The notes: generated from the sequence alone by a model not told the origin. Positions 48,280 through 61,790 are shown, counted from the first letter of the stretch. The stretch: 64,000 bases of DNA from Acanthaster planci (GCF_001949145.1 NW_019091471.1:493901-557900), one strand, 5' to 3'. Numbers and translations are program-made.

Positions 48280-50868
48280 CTGAATACACCACAAAATCAA
48301 GACAAAAAACTAGCGGTTAAAGATCTATCAGAAAGGATGTTTTGACAGAAAATTAGTTGTTGAAATGTAAATGTAGCACCACACAAATTCAGCACACCAG
48401 GTTTGCATCAAATTGTCAAACATTGCAAACATTTTTAATTTACAGAAACTTCTTCTGTTTGGACTGTGGTCTAATGATATTGTACATGTAAGTGCTCATT
48501 CTTCTATGAAGCTTAACTTGCGAGGAAGGCTGCACAAAATAGTCTGGGGCCAGAATTTTTGCTGGCAAATGCATCCTCCAGAGCCATTCTCAACATCAGA
48601 TGTGTGTAAACATGTCTGCCTCAAAACCAACCAAAATTTTATCCTGCTAGAATGTGCTAAACAAAAGAGGGCACTACGTCTGGCTGTATCGCTACCCCCC
48701 CTCCCTTGACATGTAGTATACCTGATTCATCCAGAGGTGATGCTCGGTAGCAGTGGACTAGACTGCAAAGGTCCCTGGCCTGAATATCCCGCCCTCTCTC
48801 CTCACATCGGTCCCTCCGGACATAGAACATGGACTCCAGCGTCTCTACGAGGTAATGGTTAACTGTTTGGCCAGTGCAGACGGAGATGACAAAATGGCCT
48901 GTAGGAAGGAAAAGCAGAAAGAATCTTGCACTTACAGTAAATTCTGGCTAATTCAACACTCTTGGGACCCAAAAATTTGTGACAACTTAAGCAAAGGAAG
49001 CCGTCATTTTGCCGACTTACAAGAAATGATTGCCTTTGCATATATAATGTAAATGTGCATCTATGTGATTTGGATGCAATGCACAAAATATCTAGTCCAA
49101 TATACAATGAAAAAAATGTTCCATGGTTTCTGTAAGAATGCTCCAAGGTTTTGACAGGGTTTTTTTGAAGCGCAACGGTCATTTAGTGCGAACAGAGTGC
49201 CTACATATACATGGACCGGTAAACTCTGCATTAGTCTGCCGACAGCCCACAAGAAAAATTGCCCTCTCCTGGACCTCTGAAAATATGTGCACTATAATGT
49301 TGAAACAAATACCTGAAAGCAGAAAATACCTACTGTACACATAAAGAGGAATAAAGAGAAATGAAGGAACATTTCAGAAGTTTTCAATCATTTCATGTTT
49401 TTGGAGTGTCCAAGTTTGGAATGTACTTTGAGTTGTCATGGGGGTCACTAGCTCCCAGCCATTCCATGCTGCTCTTGTTACTTTTTGCAGTAGGAACCAG
49501 TGTGTTCTGCATGCTTCGTCAAGTCTCGTGTGCTTCCACCACACTATGCGTGCAATACAATTTGCTTCATGTTTTGGATCGTGGGAAAGCAAAGCATTGT
49601 CAATTTTGACTCCACATACCCTCATATTATATACACATACATGTATTTGGAGAAAATCCATACAATTTTACGTAATGTACATGTGCTGGCAGAGAAAGGT
49701 CTGGGATCTCTCAGAGCAGTGCCCGCTTTGTTACGTAACTGTAAAGCTACACAAACAACAATGCAACGATCATGAATTTTACCAAAGAATGGACGGTAGT
49801 ACACGTATGTGACTTTAAACTGACACTTCTTGCCAACTGCAGCACAGAGTCGATGCCACTGTGTATTTTTTTTTTAAATGCCGACTTACACAAAGGATTT
49901 TGTTACGCTTTTTGTGGAATGGGGGCTAGGAGAGTAACACACTGACTTAAGCAAGATGACTACTTGTAAAAGCTGACTTAGAAACAAAAATTCTAATGGA
50001 AATGCATTAGAAATGATAGGGACTTCCGAAAGACTGAAGACTTGAGTGATTTGCCGAGTTGTATGATATCGACTAAGTCAGAGTTTACTGTAATTCCAAA
50101 TAAAAAAAGGTCAAAGAGATGTCCATACCTCATTAACCCCAACCCCCTACGGACTATTGAAATCATGCATAAACTTATTTGCTTGAGAATGGTTAGAATT
50201 AGTGAAGTTAGAATGTATATTTCCGAAATACTCCAGGAGTTCCCAAATACATGTACTCCAGGAAGGAAATACTTTGGAAAAGTGGGGTTCAGGGAAGGGA
50301 CAGGAAACTAGTTTATTTATGTCTTGTGCACATTTAGACACAGAAGTTGCAAAACTGGAATGTATCGTGTTGATCTCATTCAATATTGATTTTGTGGGGG
50401 CAGTGTCATAAAATGTTAACTTCTCCTATGGAGACCTTACACTATATGACAAGCTTTAATTCATGAATTGTGCTGCATCAATGATCAAGTATCAATGATG
50501 CACAAAATTCCTTGCTCAGTTGGACAAAGTGTATTAGTACTAGTAAATGTACTGGTACATTGTTCTGTCAAACAAGCAGTCCTGAGGATCTACATGAAAG
50601 GAAAAAACATAAAAATCATACAAATGGGGCTTTAACATGTTGGTCTCTTACCCCCTCTGTTGCTGCTCTGTCTGACCAGAAATAAGCCCTCAGCTGACTG
50701 TGGGTTCTTCAACAGTAAATCCTCGGCCACACTTCGTGCCAACAGGCCGTGAAACCACAGCGGGACACCCTCTGGTGTGGACGGCCTGGTGGTCAGCCGA
50801 GCCGACGGGGGCGAGAGGCGCGAGGCGGAGGTGATGGGAGCCGTGCGCTGTTGCTTGGAGCTGGACAT
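47075..50868 (-). CDS. SH2-SH3 adaptor protein, family not identified (3 coding exons)
   Basis: Three - strand exons (50868-50652, 48898-48722, 48279-47075) join in frame to 1599 nt, 532 residues. An SH2 domain spans about 38-143: it opens WFHG, has the FLVR motif with Arg66 for phosphotyrosine, and His87 at the usual second contact. One SH3 domain spans about 171-226, with ALEDF for ALYDY, the NWWFA tryptophans and GYIPASLV. The remaining 300 residues are low-complexity, Ser/Pro/Arg-rich, with PxxP motifs (KPRPLQR) and Tyr near the end (YDPVATYLRL). The order SH2 then a single SH3 with a long tail is not that of Src, GRB2, NCK or SLA; CRK is nearest in order, but its SH2 is different. The SH2 resembles the GRB7/10 and SH2B type more. 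The likely role is linking phosphotyrosine sites to proline-rich partners; that is inference. The gene is convergent with OS9. Confidence 0.88.
48722..48898 (-). CDS. SH2-SH3 adaptor exon 2: second half of SH2
   Basis: Encodes residues 74-131, with split codons 73 (Gly) and 132 (Gly). It holds HFVISVC, NHYLVE (His of beta-D) and the helix-B-like RDLCSLVHCYR. Acceptor CTTCCTACAG|GC, donor TCAG|GTATAC. Splitting an SH2 domain just after the FLVR strand is a common intron position. Confidence 0.9.
50652..50868 (-). CDS. SH2-SH3 adaptor exon 1 (coding): N-terminus and first half of SH2
   Basis: Encodes residues 1-72 plus one base. A Ser/Thr/Arg/Pro-rich lead of about 37 residues precedes WFHGLL and GLFLVRQSS. 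The donor is GGGG|GTAAGAG on the - strand. A good acceptor (TTTTCTGCTCTGCAG) ends seven bases before the ATG, so an upstream exon must exist. It may be 5' UTR or, because the frame is open upstream, it could add N-terminal residues. Confidence 0.85.
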
Positions 50869-50875
50869 TTCAGTT

Positions 50876-53800
50876 CTGCAGAGCAGAAAACAATGATATG
50901 GGTAGAAGTTAAAAAAAATCAAGTTTTCAGTGAAGTTGCCCAGCATCTCATGGATAGTGCATATATGCGTACACGATGATGCCAGTAACTCTAACTGCCT
51001 TGGCAGAGGCACATTCTTGTACGGTACTTCAACTTTCATGGGACATCCAGCTAAGTGATGTAAGTGATGGCAGCTGGGCTCGACCTTCCTAAATCCTACA
51101 TAATCCTCCTGAATCTCCTGGATTTGGTAAAATCTAGGGGGTTTGGGGTTAACGGGGATATTAAGACAAAAATTTAAGTATTTGGAAAAGTGTCAAGATT
51201 AAAAGCACTTGTTTAGAACACGCAACCCTACAAAAATCCTTGCCAATTAACTGTTTTCTCCTGTACTGTAGAAGAACCAGTAACAATCACATGTAAAGAA
51301 TTACAGCAAAGTATCACGTCCATAAAACTAAGTCCACACTGCGAGTACATATACATCAGTGTACCGTAGTACAGGTTAAGCATCAAGGCAGAATAACATG
51401 CACATACATGTAACACTTAACAAATGCGGGCTGACTGCCCACAAATGCTGCAAGCACCGCTATATCGTAAGCCAAATGACCGCCTCAGTCCAACAGTTTC
51501 TCATTTTATATTATCCATCCATGGCCCTCTGTCCGCATGAATTAGTCATACCGCTGGGGTTTGTCATTTTTTATTCCATCCACAGTCAGAACTAGTGTGA
51601 GTAACTCCAGAGGAGGACTCCAGACAGCTCTCTGGCACCGTGGTCACCAACCACATCACAAAGTAACCTTGCATTGTCATGATCAGCCCATGCACTCTCT
51701 GAAGAGCTTTATGATGCAACATCAAGAGCCCTCTACACAATTAAAGGTTGAGGTTTGGTCCGACTACTTTGTATAATTTCCTTCCTTCTATAATGCTAGG
51801 CCTGCAATGCATCAACATCAAACCTTTCTCAGATGTTAGCTGAGACAGCTGAGGGGGGAGAGAGGTTTGGTTAAAGGAAATAACTCGCTTTTCATTTATC
51901 TGGCACAGCAGTTTCCCAGAAAAGGCACACCAACTCACGGATGGACGACCAGACCGAGATTACCACCGAAGTGCATCTCCAAAGGAATACATTACAATCA
52001 GTTGTATCATGGGCTGGCATGGGTGCATGTTAGTTCAATAAAAGTGAGTGGGAGGGGGCCCTGTATTCTCCGTTATTTGATTACAGCAGTGTTTTCCTGG
52101 CTTATGATGAAATGCCACCACACGGCAAGGCAGTGATAGTTAGAGTAATTAATTATGCAAATTGGACTGGCAATGAAGCTGGGGGTGCATGAAGGGAAGG
52201 AAAGGGGGAGGGGAAGTGAGTGAGAAGGGAGTAAAGTATTGAATTCAAAAGAGTTCCATAGTGCCTGACTGGAATTCAGAATTGACGCGGTTCACAATGG
52301 GTTACTTTCTGATACCCTTGTGTCCTGCTAATGATGATAAATATGTAAATATGAAACCATTTCCCTCAGAAATCTCCAAAGTGTATAGAAAAAACACTCC
52401 TTGACAAGTTTAAAGGATTTTTAAATGGAATATGCATACACCATGTACTCACAATCTTTGGCAATTCAGGGTTTCATCTGAGATCAAATACCCGCCTGCT
52501 CCAATTCCAGCTAAACTTTTCATAACCATGACAACCAATTTCATGTTACTCCTTGTATTTTACCTAATTTTATGGGAGAGGTGTATACCGTACCATCAAG
52601 TGTACGTGAAAATGGGGGACGTAAATTCAATATTTAAAATCTGTTGGTTCAAAGTTATTTTTGCCTAATATTCGGACAGGCAGACTCAAGTCCAGACGAG
52701 ACAGTGCTGGCACTTTTCATTCTGGATCAAGGAAGTCCTGGTGCACATACATCGCAAATAATCACTCATGGCACTGCTTCAGATTATGTTGTAGAGTATG
52801 TCTGCACTGGGAACTCACTGCCCAATGCCAAGACATCAAGCATACTTTCTTTAACTTTACAGTGTCCAACGGGTTTCCAAGATACATGTATAAAACCACA
52901 TTTATGCACAACTTCTGATTCACACTCATGCTGTACATTTTACCTTCTTGCACACAAAGTTTGTGCTAATTTATCTGACATTACCACAAGCAGTTCAGTT
53001 GGATTTCTGTCCAGGCGTGGCATTTCCACTGTGAGGTAATACTCACACCATTCAGCAGAAATCATATCCTAGCCAAATTGTTTTTTCTTGACTTGTTTGC
53101 ACAAAGTTCTTTACAATTCTGTGGGTTGTTTCTCCAGTAAGTAAGGTTGAGGCAAGTTTTATTGAAAAAAGTAGGATTACAAAAAAAAAAAAAAATTGGC
53201 TGTATACACTCAGTGAGGCATATTTTTTCAAAAGGAACAACAGAGTGTAACTTGCAGGGAGAGATGCCAGCATCTCCAAACTGTCGGGACTGTCTCTTCG
53301 GGAAGACCACTGGGAATTGAAGCACACGCGAAACCTAAGACTTTTTCCATTTGCCTCAACAGGCTATGGAAATCCAACAATACCTACACGTGTACATGCA
53401 AGTGATTCTATGCATTCATGGCAAGACGGAAACTGCCCTAACTGCACTGATATTTCCAACATCCCTGGATGATCCGAGCTGATTTCAGAGGTAGATTTTA
53501 ATCCGTCCCGATATAAAAAACTTGTTTTTCCAGGCGTCTCAAAATAGAAGTTCTACTGGTGAATATATATTTGCCACTGTATTAAGTTTCTTTAGTAAGT
53601 AAAGAGTTCCAGAAAGGCAGTAGCCAGTCACGGAAAGGAACTTAGAAGCGCAAGGACATTCAGTATTTGGGAAAGAAGACTGAGAGCAAAGACCAACTTA
53701 TGGACAAGAACACTGTATTTATCATCATCAGAAGAAAAAACAAAATTGACAAATACTTCTCGCAATGGAATTCCATTAAGAGAAATTTTTAGAAAAATAG

Positions 53801-56800
53801 TTCTTTGTGGTTAAACAAAACTTGAACTGAATTCTTTATGGTTATTTATCCAAACAAGATCACTAAAATACATACTGTTTGAGTGGTAAGGATGGATGAT
53901 AATGCCTAAGATAACTCAACAAACCAAGATAAACTATCTGTAAATATGTACACTATTAACATCTTAAACTTCCAAAAATTTAGAAAACAAAACTGATGGC
54001 TAAAAAGTTAGCTAAGAGTGAGTACACGATTTAACTTTTGTGAAATAAAATTTGTGAAAGATAACTATGGTGAAACTTTTGTGGGCGACCATGGCAATTA
54101 CACCTTTCAAATGTTTCCACATAAACACAAGGAAAATGCTGTCTTCTGAAAAACTAAATTTGCTGTCTTTCTTCAAATTAAACTAGATGTATTTCTATGT
54201 ATTTTCCCTGGATTAAGATCACAAGAGGTTCTGTAACCACAGCGATTTATAGTCAAAGTTTAGTAACCTAAAAACAAAGCCTTTTTATACAAAAGATATA
54301 CATATGTACATCAAGAAATTTAATTTCCAAAAATTTTAATCTTACCTTTTGTTGGCAGACAATCCTACACTGCATTACATCCATTTATATTCCTGGTCCT
54401 TTCAATGTAAGCTGATAACTAAAACTCTTACATGTACATCCAACATTGTTAGCGTGGAATTACAACACAAGAAATACATAAAATCCACTGTTGCTGTTGG
54501 TGACCAGACTGAGAGTGGTGCAGGCTCAACCTCAAGTTAGACATACTGGCACATGTCCTCTGCTAAATAAGTACTGCCAGTGGCTTTTGAGCCAACCAAC
54601 CAATCAGGAGAGAGTTCAACAGGACTGCAGACCGCTTCCTGTTTATTCATTCACCCCGGCCGACCAATCAGTTTGGCTGGCGGGGACTGGCATCCTGGAC
54701 TTGTCACAAAGGGCATTCCATTCAATCAGTGTTTGGTCACTCACTGCCTTCCCTCTTGGCCTCTGTTATACCTTACAGTTCTGTGGCCTTGCACTATGCA
54801 AGCGGCTATTTTGACAAGCCAGTGATTACCATATACTGAAGGACCAGCACCTTCCACAATTCACCTTCACTTGTACCTTCCTCCATGCTTGTACCATAGA
54901 GCTCCTCTTGAACAGTCCTTAAATAACAAGATTCTTTATAAATGGTAATGGTAGTTCTATAAATTTGAGATCCAATTTTTTTCAAATCCCTGTCACATTT
55001 GACGTGATTTTGTACATGTATGTAACTTGTTTAATTTTGAAGCGTGCATTATTCAGGAAACAAATAAAAATAGCTTGAAACAAATTTCACCAATACATGT
55101 CCTCAAATTACACAGGTCAGATGTAATAGCGTTAAACAGTGTCACACTTTCGAACTCCAAATTTATAGAATGAATGAAATCACAAAAAACAACTCTGAAA
55201 CCCCAGGAAGAGAACTCCCTGGACAGAATTATGTTGATCTCAAATTAGGAATATACATGTACAGTGTATAAGAAGCAGTGCTTTGGCAACAACGCAGAGA
55301 AAGTAATCTTTGGCAGTCATCCCTCTTCATCCACAGGACCGTGAAAGAACTTGCCTGACAATGCAGCTGTTTTATGACTTGGCGTTTCTGGTCTCCTCCC
55401 CGAAGCTTTGACACAACAGAAGTTGAGCAAAGAATGGGCTCCAGTGAAGAAGCCACAAGGTCACTGCTTGCGTCATGCAGCAGTACCAGAGTAAAGCAAG
55501 CAGCCAGCAGGGGGTAGCTGTGAGAGGGACAGGAGGCTTTTCTTTAGCCCCTCCGTGAGAGAAGTAAAAAGAGAAGTTTGGGGCTGGCTTTGGATTGGAT
55601 TCTTATCCCAAAGAAACCACATTGGATGAGAGTTTCACTTTGATAGTTCATGGTGATGGTGGTGACCGAGCCACCATTGAGCCTAATGGGCAATGACTGA
55701 ATTCACTTGTTTGTGGTTTACAGTTAAATTAGTTTTCTGGTCTTTTTTGTCCTCATTTGTCTTTCCATGACAAATGTACACATGCGAGAGTGAAACCAGA
55801 GGAGAGGGGCCAACAAGAGCATGCCCCCAAGGAAAAAGGGGGTCAATTTTGTTATAAGGGGAAGGGGCGTACAAGTTTGAGTATAAAGTCAAATACTGGG
55901 TTTATGTCATATCCTTTCCTTCAAAAAGTATGTCAGACCTCCCAAAATGTAGCCTACCCCTTTGAAAGTTCATAAAAGGTTACATGAAGTTTAAAAATTC
56001 TCCCCCCCACACAGTCGCAAGTTTGCCCCTCTGAAAATTTGTGTTCTGGATCCATCCTTGTACAGATGCAGTAGCATACTTCCGTACTAGAACGTGATCT
56101 GGACAGGAGAAATGCTTCCAGTGTAAATAAAAGTTTCAGAAAATATTCAAAAGAGTTTTGTCAAACAGATTACTGGTACCTGTACATGTAACATTCTTGC
56201 ATACACCGCACATAAGAAGGGACGGTTGCCAGTATATTATAGTTTTCACACGCTAAGAAATGTTTGTGACATGTTTCAAGTGGTCTTTCAGAAGTTCTTC
56301 ACATACATTCAAGTATCATCTGTAAATGTATTACAAATTTTAATGTATCACTTTATGTGTACTAGTAGTAGTGTCATCCATCTTATTGGCTAAGGTAAGA
56401 ACTCGGTACCAATAACTTCAAAAATAACATTCCAGGTACAAAATACAATAAATGAAATCTCATGTTTCCGTGACAACCAATACGTACAAGCTCACTTTCT
56501 TTGGGTATAAATTCACTGTGGAACAAGGCTAGTTAAAGTGAAACTTATTCAACTGAATCGATAGAATTACCGAATTAGGGGATATCTTTTTGAGACTAAA
56601 TCTATTTCAAGTAATTATCACTTCAAACAGTTTGGTTCTTAAGTTTTGAGAGATGCACATTTGAGGGAAATTTCACTCACTGGAAAAAAACAGACAGACA
56701 AACTAACATAACATTCATAAATAGAGTAAATTTCAACAAATAGTGACCAAAGAGAAAAAGAAAACCACAACAAAAGTCACTGGTTTGCCGATTGCCACCC

Positions 56801-59800
56801 TGGAATTTTAAGGTCAACTGCATGACATAAGTCACCATGATCAGCACTTATCAGAAAACCGACAGGTTTTTAAACCCAGTTATTTCCACAGTGCAGAGAA
56901 ACAGAAAGCCCTGTCTGGGGGCTTGAGACATCCATTGTGTTGGTGAACAAAGCGCTCAATGCCAACTGCCAAGTTATGTTGTAGTCAAAGCCTTCCAGGG
57001 CAAAAACCATGGCCAGAAAACCCATGACGTATGCTCATATGGCCAAGGAGGTGGCCATCAAGTTGACCTATTCCTATACATCAAGCGCACAACAAAGGAA
57101 CAACAGAGCTAATCAAAGTTCACTTTGGGGGGCCAAAAAATGATGCCAAAACTAATACTTGTATAGAGGTACACATGTACTTTGTATCACTTTTTTAATT
57201 AAGCCATAAATTAACAAAAAAAATTAAGGCTGGTTTATTCAGAAAATATAATCAGTATTCCAGGCATGATTTCCACAGAAAAACATTTGCACAATTATAA
57301 ATTACAGATACAAAACTTTTGTTTGAGAGATATAGGCATGTACGGGAAGCAAGTTTTGTACATGTATGTATTCACCCCTACTCACATGTGCAAGTGTGCA
57401 TGTAGGTTGACACAGCAAAACTTATTTTGTAGTAAAACTTCCTCTTTGTCGGCTTAAAAGGATTCTTTCCTGAAAAAAGTCTCAACGGACCCACTGATAT
57501 TCCCTGGAAAACAGATATCACGGTCCAATTCTGAATTGTTTAGAGGTAAAGACAAATACCACTGACTTGTCATTTACGAAAAATATTACTTTAGATATTA
57601 AAGTACATGCAAAGAGTGAAGTCATTACGACTTTAAATTGGCACTCTTATCGCAAGTAGAGCTCAAAAAATGGGGGTGAAAAATGGTAGCGTTACACAAC
57701 TTACGTTGCGCAAGCTAATGATAACAAGCAGGGAGGTCCTTCACATGGTATACATGTACATGTATGTGTTCATAATATAAAGGTTTTGTTCAGACTCCAC
57801 ACAAGTAACATGACAACGATGGAACAAAACAGCTGGACCACTGGCCAGAAAATTGAGATTAGAGAGACTGGCCTCCGAGCAATGTTGACTTTATGAATGT
57901 GTACAGTGGCCTCATCATTTGGTAAGAAAAAAATGTCAGCGGTCCACAAGAAAATTCAGTGTACTCACACTTTTTCTCATTCTTGCACAGTGGTCAATTG
58001 TAAGTCATGCTGTGAATGGACGGCTGACCGTCAATGGAAAAGAAGCTCTGGGGTCATTAACTTGTTTCCTTCCTTCCTCCCTTAGATGGGGACTCTGAGT
58101 TACATGTACCAATTTTGGGTCCTGCAGTCGAGGAAAAATGGGATAAATTTAATAAAGATGACTGGGTACTGGGTACTTCCTGTCTGCCAAAAATGGATTC
58201 AAACCCTCCTGACAACCTACGTACAGAACGATTCAAACCTTTTGTTCATATTTAAGCAGTCTGCAATGAAGGTTGGGCAAATATGGTACCGCTATAACCA
58301 GGCAATCTTGATTCATTGGGAAAGCTGACAGGTTAAAATATAGTTCTCTGAGCCTTGGACTGCAGATATGCATCCTTGTTGAACTTCAACTTGGCAAATG
58401 CACAAAGCACCTGTTATGGCAAATATCACCTTCTGGCAAGGCATCACAGTGTTGCAAATTATGAGGTTGCAGTGAGAAATACATGTACACATACGTACTT
58501 GTGCATGTAGCGCTAATCAATTTCAAGCATCAAATATGTACCTGTAATGGTTGTTATCTGAAAAGTGGCCAATAAATATACCCTGCAATTTTTCCAAAGT
58601 TAGGTTTTGGCTAAAAAAAACATCACCAGCAAATGGTTGAACTTTATACAAGTTTCTGTGTTTTTCATGTACATGTACCTAAACTACAGCCACAAATAAC
58701 CCACATGAAGTTTTGCTTGCTGCATGAAATCACATAATTTTTGTGACAAAATTTCTGCATAAAAAGGAGAGAGAAACCTCATTTTGCATTAATGTATGAG
58801 GGGAAATTTAAAGGTTTAATCAGAATGGTTTTGATTCACTGGTCACAGTTTGTGTTTTTTTAATGACTGCATTAATAACATAGATCTTCGCTGTAAATGG
58901 ACAGTAACTGCTGCTTTCATTGCACTCGAATGAGCCTACATCAATCAACTCAGTAAAATTACTATCAATGTTCCTTACAAACACAGAAACTGCAAAGCAA
59001 GATGCCTGTAACTTATTCCATCTGCTCAATTTACGTACACTGTTAAAAATCAACACTAGATAAAAAAAACAAGAATGACATATAAGGCCAAGGTCTGATT
59101 GGTGGATTAATGCATCTTTTGAGCTATGAATACTGTAATCAACCAATTGAAAGTCAGTTATTATGAAATGCATATATTCATTTATGTGAAGGCAGTGACA
59201 CACTTTTGCAGAAAAAATCTATTAATTTGAACATTTCACTGAGCCCTTTGAAATGAATGATCAGGAATGACTAAAAGAACTCAAAGTGGGAAGATGCCAA
59301 CACTACATGCATCTGTCTTCTGCACTATGCTATTCATGTGTGTGTGAGTCCTATAGGCAATGCACATTTGTAAATTCTGCTAACAGTGTAGCGCACAAAC
59401 GGTTGATGGTTCAAGTGATAATAGGATTGAAATTCCTTTTTAAATGGTCAGGATTTTAATTACATGTATATGTAGAATTAAAAATGTACCAGTGCAACTC
59501 AGTCAAAAACAAAAGAAAAACACACAAACAAATAAACCCAAGCAAAAATTCAAAACAAAAAATATAGTTGTACGTTTCAACCACTAGCTACATGTAACTT
59601 AAATCCCACCTGTAAAAATATGTAAATCCATAAATCAAGTTCAATCATTAGTGGTGGGAACTTTTAACCTTAATTCTCGGATCCTTCAAAATCCACTAGA
59701 TTTTGGAGGATTCCCCTAGGATCAGGGCATGCAGAGACCAGTCATTGCTGTATAGTACGAGACTTTACACCCCATAAACAAACACATAGATGTACATTCA

Positions 59801-60660
59801 GATTTGAAAAATAATTCCTGTACAGTGATGTAATATCCGAAGGATTTGGGGAATTAGTTTCCCGGAAAAATTGCCAAAGGAAGGAACTGTGGATATTGTT
59901 TGAAAACAGAAAAGGCAAATTTTTCCACAAGCAAAATAGCTAAATGTATCCCTCCAATGCTGTTTGAATCTGTAGATTGCTAAGGAATTAATACAGGCAC
60001 TAACAAGCCTACATGGCAGGTGTTGAAACGGCCGTTAAAGGTTTCACACATTGGCGAATGAGTCGGTACAAAACCAGAGTCACTGAAATGCAGGGTGAGA
60101 TTCAAAAATCTCAAAGTCCATCTCTGTCATGAAAACAACCTTCGGCAACACATTTTTTTTTCCAAATTCAAACTCTGTAAATGAAAACTAAACTATTCAC
60201 CCACACGTATGAAGGGATTCACAAAACAAAATGATTAAAAATACTTGACTAATTTTGCAATCAAAAATCAGTATCCAATTTATATTCACCTCCTGTCCAT
60301 CAGGTCTGTCTCTGAACACACGGCCATGTGGCGATAATGAAGGTTCTTCCCATCACTGTGTACATAACTGCTTCAGCTACAAATCTTGCACTGTCACGTT
60401 ACAGTCCAACGTACATGTACATGTATGTATGTTCAACAGCACGCTATGCACAGCCACTTATAACGAGAACCGACTGTCCAACATGTGATGCAGGATTTTA
60501 TTTTCCCCCTCGCGCACTGCCTAATGGTAGAGCCTGTGTCGTGCTAGTTGAGGCTGCCATCGCTTTTATTGAGGGGGGGACCAGGGAAGAAATGAGCGAG
60601 AACTTGGTGTGGAGATGAGGAGGCTCTCCTTGAGACTGATGCCATCAGGGGCCAACACAG
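50876..60660. other. Probable 5' intron and upstream region of the SH2-SH3 gene; no further exon identified
   Basis: An acceptor at 50876-50877 (- strand) shows that a non-coding or extra coding exon lies upstream. One candidate ends at 54346 (donor AAAAG|GTAAGA, - strand), with two CCAATCA boxes about 250-320 bases further upstream (54600 and 54665). The dispersed repeat copy 2 lies at 51608-51779. Scattered (ACATGT)n returns after about 55 kb. Confidence 0.35.
51608..51779 (-). repeat. Dispersed repeat, copy 2
   Basis: Inverted copy of 32024-32192. The main difference is an extra five bases (TGATG in the shared orientation) before GTGGTTGGTGACC. It lies upstream of the first coding exon of the SH2-SH3 gene, probably in its 5' intron. 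Confidence 0.8.
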
Positions 60661-60846
60661 ATGGGAAAGTGCTCTGGGTCGAGTCTCTCCCCCATCAGCA
60701 TTGCCCAGTGTCGGCAAACCATTTACCGAATGGCTACCAGACTAGGGAGCATTTGGGGGCTGACTAGCCTGCCGAAGAAATGCCTTGCTTTGTTCAGTCA
60801 CTTAGTCATCCTTCCCATCTTCATCTTTGGGCTGGCCAGGTCCTGA
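60661..60846 (+). pseudogene. Possible non-LTR retrotransposon reverse-transcriptase remnant
   Basis: The 61-codon frame holds RLGSIWGLTSLPKKCLA and then LFSHLVILPIFIFG. This resembles the segment after the catalytic domain of many LINE reverse transcriptases, where a RL..IW....S...K..L..SLV....YG pattern is usual. Expected catalytic residues (YADD) are not in the fragment, and the frame stops soon after. Weak similarity judged by eye. Confidence 0.3.
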
Positions 60847-61590
60847 CGCGTCACAGTCATCAATGAATGGCGTTGGTTGTACATGGGCACAGCTCAGACT
60901 CTGTGTCAATTCATTTCATAGGGTCCCCCCCCCAAAAAAATTCTTCCGGACAAACAGTAGTGTTTTATAGTGTGAACTATGTTACCTCATTCATCTGCTT
61001 TGATGGACACTATGTCGAGGGGGGGTTCTCCATCTGCAGCGCAAATTCACAGAAAGTTCATAATTTCACTGTACATGTACCAGGGAACACCACTATGCAG
61101 AGGGTGGGTGGTTGGAGGGGTAGAATGGGGAGTCTATTGGCAGATTTAGGGGTCACACATTCCTATTCTGATGAACCTGACGACAGCTGGGTGGATAAAA
61201 ATCTACAAACATGTATACATATACTTTCTTGTGGATTGGCTGTAGTGCCTTCGACTGATAAAATCCGAAAATTATCAATTTCTGTCGCTGTCACTTCCTT
61301 CCTTACCTGATTAGCTTTGATGACACATAATGGAATTGAAATGCATTTACATCTTTGTTTACAGACACAAGGCCATAACAACATGTACCTGGGGGGGAAG
61401 GGAAGTTGCGCCATGATTCTAATAAAGACAAGGTTCTCCACAGAATATGCAGCAGGAAAGAAAATGCCTCGAACGATCAACAAAACAAAAACCTGCTTTA
61501 CAGTTTAAACACGGAAGACCCATCTAATGCGGTGTCTTCTCTCCTAATTATTGTAAGGACTCCTAGTTGGTCTGAGAATTGTTTCATTAC

Positions 61591-61790
61591 ACCGATCCAT
61601 TAAGCCCCGCCCCACTGTTTTCTGACCAATCACAGCCCTGATTTATGTCCGACATGCGTGCACAAAATGTCCCACATGTACATGTATGCACGTGCACATG
61701 CTGCGCGCAGCTAGAGCCAATAGTGTGGCACTGGAGGAGAGCATGTGCTAAGTGCCCACGTGCGAAGTGGACGGGGCTTACTGGATCGGT
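61591..61790. mobile_element. MITE-like element with 22-bp inverted ends
   Basis: ACCGATCCATTAAGCCCC at 61591 and its inverted partner GGGGCTTACTGGATCGGT, ending at 61790, form 22-bp termini with few mismatches. The 200-bp interior is GC-rich and carries CCAATCA, a GC box (CCCCGCCCC, within the left end) and CACGTG. No clear target duplication is seen. Confidence 0.65.

Noticed and set aside
52644-53039. 131-codon + frame
   Set aside because: Possibly in the 5' intron of a - strand gene; no domain; composition not protein-like enough to claim.
55504-55515. CCAGCAGGGGG, close to a CTCF core
   Set aside because: One mismatch to the core; a few such matches are expected by chance in this length.
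60867-61310. 147-codon + frame
   Set aside because: No recognisable motif, contains homopolymer C-run; chance length.
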